The notes under the pieces: model-generated
Databases searched by the model: none
What the model saw: only the letters and a program-made list of their open reading frames with translations
What the model was told of the DNA's origin: nothing
From: Athripsodes cinereus
Lineage: Eukaryota > Arthropoda > Insecta > Trichoptera > Leptoceridae
Length of the DNA stretch: 64,000 bases
NCBI GenBank assembly: GCA_947579605.1
Contig: OX388319.1
Coordinates: 18,861,447 to 18,925,446 of the forward strand
Direction of reading: 5' to 3'
In this document: positions 58,263-64,000 of the stretch, in pieces
Layout of the letters: each line of letters starts with the position of its first letter
Position numbering within the stretch: position 1 is the stretch's first letter
Program-made: the position numbers and the translations under genes

Positions 58263-59250
58263 AGCACAAATTCATCCAGGAAGATCTGGCTGGAAGATGG
58301 TCATGCCCTTTGAATTAAAGAGAGGAGGCTACTTTTCCGAGAATCATGTATTTTACCCATATACATTTACTTTGTCATTCTGTCCTCATTCATTCTTGCC
58401 ACAAGCCCAAATCACCGTAAGTTTTTCACCTTCATTCTTATGCTATCCCAGCTTTCCTTGATAATCTTCACAAATCACACTTTTGCGTACCGCGCCCTTC
58501 ATGAAGATAGATGAATAGTTGTATGGGTTTACTGGAAGGTATTGCCTCCAGGCGATAAGCTCACCAATTACTCAATTTTAAAGCGATGAATACATAATGA
58601 ATTTACCGTATAAATGAAGACATTTTAAAAATATTTTCCTAGAAATTCATGATTTATCTGTAAAATTTCCATGCGAACTGTCATTTTATTTGCAAGACTA
58701 AATAAAAACTTTCTCGAGTTACAATTTAGCGGACGTAGAGTAGTAAAGAGCTGGATCATGGATATTTATTTTGCGTTTTATGTTCGCCTAGAATAATAGA
58801 AATGTTTTGTTTTATACGCAGACGTTTCTTTTTACTTCTTTTTGTAAGGATATTTAGGAACTATTTTTTTGGATAATCGTTCATAAACTTCCTCAGTTTT
58901 CAGCTATCATTCGGTATGAGCATATTACATATCTTTTCACAAATAACAATATGCGTGTCTGTTCTTCTTACTTTTGTTTAAATAAAATAAAAGCTGACTG
59001 TAACATGAAAATATATACAGCTTAACTTTAATATTTTATTTATTCGATTTATTTTAGGTCTAAACTTACTTTTTTAGACATAAACAAATATTATGTAATT
59101 TGAATCACGTGTTTCTTTCTACTATAGAGAGAGACGTCTTTCAACAGATACATTATTGATTCCGAGAGAGACGTCTTTATTGATTCCGAGAGAGACAATT
59201 GTTTCGTCGACTATGCTTTGTAATAAATTGATGATATACAAAAAGTCGAG
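58263..59250. other. Gene-free AT-rich spacer with a short direct repeat
   Basis: At 59152-59199 a 24-bp phrase (TTATTGATTCCGAGAGAGAC) is present twice. No gene recognised. Confidence 0.45.
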
Positions 59251-59254
59251 CCGT

Positions 59255-59495
59255 GAAACATCCGGCAAAGGATTGGTCTCTCACACTTCCCTACAAGTTT
59301 TCGAGTGTCCGATGAAAAACAGATTTTTGAAATTATGCATCTTACATTTCAAATTCAGCGATAAGGTTTGTCACCCATCCTGAATGTTTCGATTTTTTGT
59401 TGGCACAGAGAAGACGGTTTTCACGTTTGTTATTACTTTTGCAGCTGGTCTACTGGCTACCACACTTGTGGGATAGGCCATGATAGTGTAGTAAT
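59255..59495 (+). mobile_element. Dispersed repeat family G, long plus-strand copy
   Basis: CCGGCAAAGGATTGGTCTCT, TTTCGAGTGTCC, TTCAGCGATAAGGTTTGTCA, CCCATCCTGAATGTTTCG, GGCACAGAGAAGACGGTTTT, GCAGCTGGTCTACTGGCTAC and TGGGATAGGCCATGATAGTG follow the family G order, ending in TAGTAATAG. Confidence 0.65.
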
Positions 59496-59565
59496 AGGAC
59501 TCTCTGATGTGCTGTTCGAAAACATTTTTTCAAATTTTCAAACAAAATATGTACCTATTATCAAT

Positions 59566-59662
59566 TTACGCAAAATTTTTATTTTGCGTAAAACATTGTA
59601 TTTTCCACTCAAATAACTGTCTTTAGTTATAACATTTTCGGAACTATTTGTTCCATCATCAG
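59566..59662 (-). other. Hairpin plus CTGATGATG-stem-CGAAA motif (locus 3)
   Basis: At 59566-59593 TTTACGCAAAAT and ATTTTGCGTAAA form a perfect 12-bp stem. Nearby on the minus strand, 59633-59662 reads CTGATGATGGAACAAATAGT then TCCGAAAATG, with a GGAAC/GTTCC stem. It has the same layout as the motifs at 14036 and 53812. Confidence 0.45.
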
Positions 59663-60229
59663 TCAGAAAACATTTAAAAAGTTATAAAATAAGTACCCAT
59701 TTTTATAAAGTATCTGTTCAATATAATCGTTTTACGTATATAACTTAACAAGTATATAAAGTATTAAAATGTTCGCAAATAAGTAAAAGACATTTATTGT
59801 TTCTATTCTTGTCGAAAAATATTACTGTTATGACGTGGTACATTTTGCGCATGTATTTTTTAGTAAATGTGACCCGAAATAAGTGACAGATAGTATTAAC
59901 ATTTGAGTTTATTTATGAAAATGACTGCAAATTAAGATTATTTTATTATATTTGGTCTGATAAGATGGAGAAACGCATTTGTTTTTATCCCTTGAATATA
60001 CTATATTTGCGATTCAAGATAAATCTTGCACTTAATGTGCCTGACAGTATCAAAAATATGCCCTGCATCATGAGAATATAAAACAACTTTATTCATTCAT
60101 CCGTTGAATGAACAAAAAACGGATGATGAAAAATAATATGATGCATGAAAAAATAACTATATGTGGTTTAAGTTTTCAGAGATGCATGCTGTTTAGTAAG
60201 AAAATTTTAAGTGCGTGTATAAGAAATCA
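59663..60229. other. Gene-free AT-rich spacer
   Basis: Nothing recognised. Confidence 0.5.
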
Positions 60230-60581
60230 TCAGGGACATCTCACTCAGGGACCGAAAAACAAATGTTTGGATACGGGAAAAGACCAGGGTGACAGATGTA
60301 GCTCAAAGAATTGCAGAACTAAAGTGGAACTGGGCAGGTCATGTGGCACGTATGTCTGATAATAGATGGACGAAGAAGGTGCTAGATTGGAGGCCTAGAA
60401 CAGGACGCAGAAGCGTGGGCAGGCCTCAGACAAGATGGTCCGACGATATTAAGAGAGTGGCGGGCCTGCACTGGAAGAGAATAGCGTCCAACAGAGATTT
60501 ATGGAAGTCCAAGAGGGAGGCCTTTGTTCAATACTGGACACAAGAAGAAGGCTGAAGTAAGGTAAGGTAAGGTAAGGTATA
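60230..60581 (+). pseudogene. Non-LTR reverse transcriptase C-terminal fragment (family C) with (GGTAA)n tail
   Basis: The clean frame TDVAQRIAELKWNWAGHVAR, then WTKKVLDWRPRTGRRSVGRP, RWSDDIKRVAG and FVQYWTQEEG with a stop, is a canonical C-terminal tail of insect endonuclease/RT proteins (RIxxLKWxWAGHxAR...GRRxxGRPxTRWxDDI). The preceding ISGTSHSGTEKQMFGYGK segment is out of frame. The tail is AAGTAAGGTAAGGTAAGGTA. With few defects this is one of the younger fragments. Confidence 0.75.
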
Positions 60582-60589
60582 ATAAAAAA

Positions 60590-60700
60590 CGTGAATGTGG
60601 CATAGAGGAAGCTAAAGAAGTATGTAAGGATAGATCATATTGGCATTTCATTTTCTCTGCCTACCTCACTTGTGATACGGTGTAAAGTTAAGCTAATAAT
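60590..60700 (+). pseudogene. Family B retroelement 3' scrap
   Basis: The frame reads IEEAKEVCKDRSYWHFIFSA followed by YLTCDTV and a stop, matching the end of family B. Confidence 0.6.
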
Positions 60701-60904
60701 TAATTAGAGTATATTAACCATAATATTTATTCAATAATTGTGATTGTTGCGTTCTTTCAGTATTCTGGATGGTAAGAAATCTAAGCACTTTGACGCAAAT
60801 GGCAGCGATGAGACTTGCTACCTATCAAGAAAGGTACAAAGACGAGTCGGAATGCCGGTTAGGAGTGTTTAATATAGGAGAAGGGTTGTTAAGAAAGACG
60901 AATG

Positions 60905-61089
60905 ATTTTTTTTTTTTTTAAAAGATATATCTGGGTTTTTGTTATAAACCCAAATACAACTTTATACACCTTTCACAGTAAGCTACTAAAAGCTTGTGTC
61001 GTGAAAGGGGAGTTTGCCGGCACCTGGTATCGAACCACGGACCCCATGTTCACGAGGCCGAGAATCTACCTCCAGGCTACCGACGAACT
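60905..61089 (-). mobile_element. tRNA-derived SINE (family S1), full length
   Basis: The minus strand starts GAGTTCGTCGGTAGCCTGGA, has the B box GGTTCGATACC and ends CCCAGATATATC plus a long A run, like the copy at 22676 with very few changes. It has jumped beside a family B scrap at 61097. Confidence 0.85.
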
Positions 61090-61096
61090 CAAATGA

Positions 61097-61215
61097 ATGA
61101 ATGAATGTAGAAGTAGCGAAAGAAGTATGTAAGGACAGATCTATATGGAGTTCCGTTCTCTCTGCCTTCCCCACTTGGGATACGGCGTGAGGGAATAGAC
61201 AGATAGAAGTAAATG
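61097..61215 (+). pseudogene. Family B retroelement 3' scrap
   Basis: NVEVAKEVCKDRSIWSSVLS, AFPTWDTA and a stop, with an AGACAGATAGA-like tail, is the same C terminus as at 23.8 kb. Confidence 0.65.
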
Positions 61216-62055
61216 ACATGAAAAATGTGCGTCTTAGTTTTTATTGTTTTAAAGGTTTGTAAAGGTTTTTTTTTCACTCTGGCAATAAGTTTTTAAGAGT
61301 TCTCTGTAAAGTAGGTACCTACTCGTATGACGTCCTGAATACAGTAGGTAGCAATTATGATTGACACCTATCCCAAATGTTTTACTTTCATTACAAAAAG
61401 GTTCTAGTTTTATATTCATAAGCTAGAGTTATTCCTTTCACTTTCTCACTTTTGAAATGCGCTCTGATTTACTCATGGCAAAATACATAGTTACATAAAC
61501 TAAAAAAAAAAAAACATACTAAATAATCGTTAAATTACACGTATCTACATATTAACTAAGTAAGTTCTTTTCTATTTCCAGCAGAGCAAAATCAGCTTAA
61601 AATATTATTTTTTATCATACAAATTTTTATCTCAGTCTGTTAGTTCTTTTCCATATCTTTTGATCTTCAATAACGCAATAATAATTAAGTTTTGTTATCT
61701 TATTTGCATATGAATCTCTCAACAATCCCGTACTGTCTAATAGATACTTGTATTTGTTTACTTTACATCAAAATATATAATAATAATTATATTCTTCGTC
61801 AAAAGTGTGAAAATAAATTAATTAAACAGCTTGAAATGATTACATGTGCTGATGAATATCGAGCGTGTAATTATTTTTTTTTCATATAATTAAGAGTCCA
61901 TAATTGACTCGATTGCAGGTGCTTGCCATGAAATAAAAAAAAATACAAATAATCTGCAGCTTAAACAAATGTGTAGTGAAATACAAAAAAGGATGCGAAT
62001 TTTGAAATAGTCCTTAGGAATTTATTAAAAGATATTTTATTTTATTCTTGTGTGC
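61216..62055. other. Gene-free AT-rich spacer
   Basis: Nothing recognised. Confidence 0.5.
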
Positions 62056-62064
62056 TTTGTTCTA

Positions 62065-62218
62065 GTTGTCATTGTCATAGGAATGGTGTATTGTGAAAGT
62101 GGGACGCCCGGGCCGACGGAACCCTTACCTACGGATGGAAGAACAGCGCTCTTTTTGGGCAATTATCACTGGGCATTCTCAGAATATGACCCAGCCAGGA
62201 CCATCGTCTCTCCTGTAT
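62065..62218 (-). pseudogene. Family A retroelement scrap
   Basis: GTCATAGGAATGGTGTATTG, GGACGCCCGGGCCGACGG and CAGCCAGGACCATCGTCTCT match 22138-22275 in order and orientation, covering the LGHVLRMPNDS to RPGRP part. Both ends are cut. Confidence 0.7.
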
Positions 62219-62284
62219 ATTTCAAAAGTATTATAAAAATATTTCGAGATACAATATTTCAAAAAATCATACAATATCGGTAAA

Positions 62285-62345
62285 ATAATTCAACGTACAG
62301 AGGGTGATTTAATCACTAGAATGCGAAGTCGTTCAACTAACCCGA
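62285..62345 (+). mobile_element. Retroposon family R1 scrap
   Basis: AACGTACAGAGGGTGATTTA, CACTAGAATGCGAAGTC and CAACTAACCCG match the internal part of the copy at 49321-49466. Confidence 0.5.
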
Positions 62346-62439
62346 TGATCAATGAAATTTTTATTTAGCGGTTAGGTTTATCCTTCTGCCATTGGGTAGA
62401 CATTGGTCATTGACATTGGTCTTAATTTAAATTGGCATG

Positions 62440-62515
62440 GAATGGACAACTTGCGTAGTATTACAAGCCGTTAGTTTACTGGATACTTCCACTTGTATGT
62501 GTGGGTGTATGTATG
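62440..62515 (+). mobile_element. Family G scrap
   Basis: GGACAACTTGCGTAGTATTA, CTGGATACTTCCACTTGT and GTATGTATGG are the degraded 3' end of repeat family G. Confidence 0.4.
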
Positions 62516-62519
62516 GTGA

Positions 62520-62945
62520 ATGATTTATTCGGCGCCGTTAAATGGAGCATCCATCTCAAGGGCGCGGTAAACTATGTTGGAAGAGCGATGTCTTCAACTT
62601 GCTGCTGAAAGTTGTTATCGGCTGGTTTTTACGGAGGTCCTCGGGGAGTTGGTTCCAAATGACAGGTCCTGCGATGCCAAAAGCCCTATTATAAAAGCAG
62701 GAGTTGTCTGCTCTGTTATTTTCGTCCAGTATGTTGGTGGATGTCTAAAATGAGCATAGAGGTCTACTTGCAGGTGTTTTTAGTACACAGAGCTCAGAAA
62801 GTGACTGAGGTGCCATATTGTTCAAAGCTTTGTAGACTACAAGGCACAGTTTGTATTGGACCCTTTCACCTACTCTTAACCAGTGCAACTTTTCCAGCAA
62901 AGGTGTGATGTGGCAACTTGTGGAAGATATCTTGCCGTAGTGGAA
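62520..62945 (-). pseudogene. CR1/L2-like reverse transcriptase C-terminal fragment (family F)
   Basis: The minus strand reads CHITPLLEKLHWLRVGERVQ, YKLCLVVYKALNNMAPQSLS, AFGIAGPVIWNQLPEDLRKN and FSSKLKTSLF. These are the conserved end motifs of CR1/L2-type ORF2 (LHWLxVxxRVxYKxxLxxYKAL; WNxLPxxLR; FKxxLKTxLF). A stop follows PLCSF and there are small defects. It is a better-preserved relative of 17060-17482. Confidence 0.75.
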
Positions 62946-63715
62946 TACGTAGGTGGAAGAATTTGTTATTTAGGTCGATAAAATCAAAACAATATTCTGT
63001 ATGTATACTAACATTGTTTATGGATGAGTATAATTAGATTGTTACACGTAATATTATATTTTAGTTCAGTGACCTCAAACACAAAATTATCTATGTGACG
63101 TGAAAGCTTTTGATTATGATAATTATTTTACATAATAATAATATAATTTATTTATATTATTATGAAACCGTTAAAATAATGTAAATAAATAATACCTACG
63201 GACTCTCATACATAATACTGAATATTATAGACTGGGTGCTCAACTTTTCTGGATAAATATTATGACGATATTCGACGATATCATATTTAGATGTCAAATA
63301 AATAAATCATATGATTTTTACTTGTCAATATCTGATACTTCCTTCTTTTTATGGTCGCTCATAACTTGATCTCCAAATTCCAAAGCCACTGTATCGTGTC
63401 ACCATAATAGATTGTCGATCCTGAAGTTCTCATTAAAACGCGTTTGTGTGACACTCGTAATTCAGAGAGGAAGTGAATGGAAAGAATTTTAAAAGCGAGC
63501 TGAAGACGAACCTTTTTACTAGGAGTTTCAGGTGATAGACACGGTATACGGCTTCCTTGAGGTCATGTTATGAGTAAACGGCGCAATAGCTCGTGTTTTT
63601 CCAATAATGTACGCTAATGAGTTCAGCCATTCCCATTTAATATCGAACTCTCACAAAATTATTAAAAATCATGAAATGTAACTGTATTTTACTATCCACA
63701 TTTCACAAAACATTG
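62946..63715. other. Gene-free AT-rich spacer
   Basis: Nothing recognised. Confidence 0.45.
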
Positions 63716-63718
63716 TTT

Positions 63719-63840
63719 TCATGACAACGATATCAGAGCGCTAGGAATTTTGTGGGAAGAGGTGACTCAATTGGTGAACAGGTGTTCTGAATAGTTTCTG
63801 CCCTGTGCTCTCAAGAGTAGTGTTGAGAGATGATGATAGT
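63719..63840 (+). pseudogene. Family A retroelement 3' scrap
   Basis: CATGACAACGATATCAGAGC, GTGGGAAGAGGTGACTCAAT and TTTCTGCCCTGTGCTCTCAA end in GATGATGATAG, matching the family A terminus with a short internal loss (the EWRR codons). Confidence 0.65.
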
Positions 63841-63857
63841 GGTATTTTATTATAACA

Positions 63858-63942
63858 GAGATGACAACTTGCATGCTTCTAACTTGCAGTTGATCCCCTC
63901 GCTACCCCCTTTTTGGAAAATGTCGTGATGGTATGAATGATC
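63858..63942 (+). mobile_element. Family G scrap
   Basis: GATGACAACTTGCATGCTTC, CTTGCAGTTGATCCCCTCGC and GTCGTGATGGTATGAATG form the 3' end of repeat family G, following directly a family A end. Confidence 0.5.
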
Positions 63943-64000
63943 GATTTGATATTAAATATTACTAAAATCATTTTTCTAATAAATATCCAAATAATTTCTT

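Overview
This is a 64 kb piece of a repeat-dense, AT-rich eukaryotic genome, almost certainly an arthropod and probably an insect. The evidence is an arthropod-style TATA plus TCATT initiator promoter, a vertically oriented Ty3/gypsy element of insect type, many 3' ends of non-LTR retrotransposons with RTE-, CR1/L2- and R2/R4-like C termini, tRNA-derived SINEs, (AAAT)n retroposon tails, and frequent GGTACC-centred motifs (GTAGGTACCTAC) of the kind common in moths and aphids. I cannot decide the order (Lepidoptera or Hemiptera) from the window alone. No rRNA, intact tRNA, CRISPR array or bacterial operon is present.

Layout. From 1 to 29.6 kb there is gene-poor DNA built of broken retroelements, several terminal-inverted-repeat elements (2552-3105, 3322-3547, 7985-8599, 20314-20898), a hAT-type element with a clean 8-bp target duplication (25450-25801), SINEs, and one convincing gene. 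That gene is an intronless reading frame at 4297-5274 with a well-placed TATA box and initiator. It encodes a 325-residue protein: a beta-rich N-terminal half, an oligoproline hinge and a helical, TPR-like C-terminal half. I do not recognise its family.

From 29.65 to about 53.65 kb lies a satellite block. It opens with 99 near-perfect copies of a 10-bp unit (29651-30640), open in all six frames, and continues as an AT-rich satellite of about 113-116 bp monomers. These are organised into higher-order repeats of about 680 bp, 1,013 bp and 4,646 bp. Into this satellite are inserted a young Ty3/gypsy retrotransposon on the minus strand (31433-37483), a short AAAT-tailed retroposon (about 49321-49466) and a composite of non-LTR fragments (about 51910-53470). 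The gypsy element has gag, protease-RT, RNase H and integrase, near-identical LTRs, a 4-bp target duplication and a -1 slippery heptamer between gag and pol, but two single-base frame breaks in pol. One of its LTRs carries a younger 249-bp poly(A) retroposon whose core is matched without a visible difference by a copy near 9.2 kb.

From 53.7 to 64 kb the window returns to retroelement fragments, SINEs, a 106-bp palindrome (57183-57288) and unassigned AT-rich DNA. The mobile elements form a clear order of insertion: satellite first, gypsy next, poly(A) retroposon last. The best candidates for undescribed biology are the intronless gene, the decamer/satellite compound array, and a recurring CTGATGATG-stem-CGAAA motif seen at three unrelated loci.
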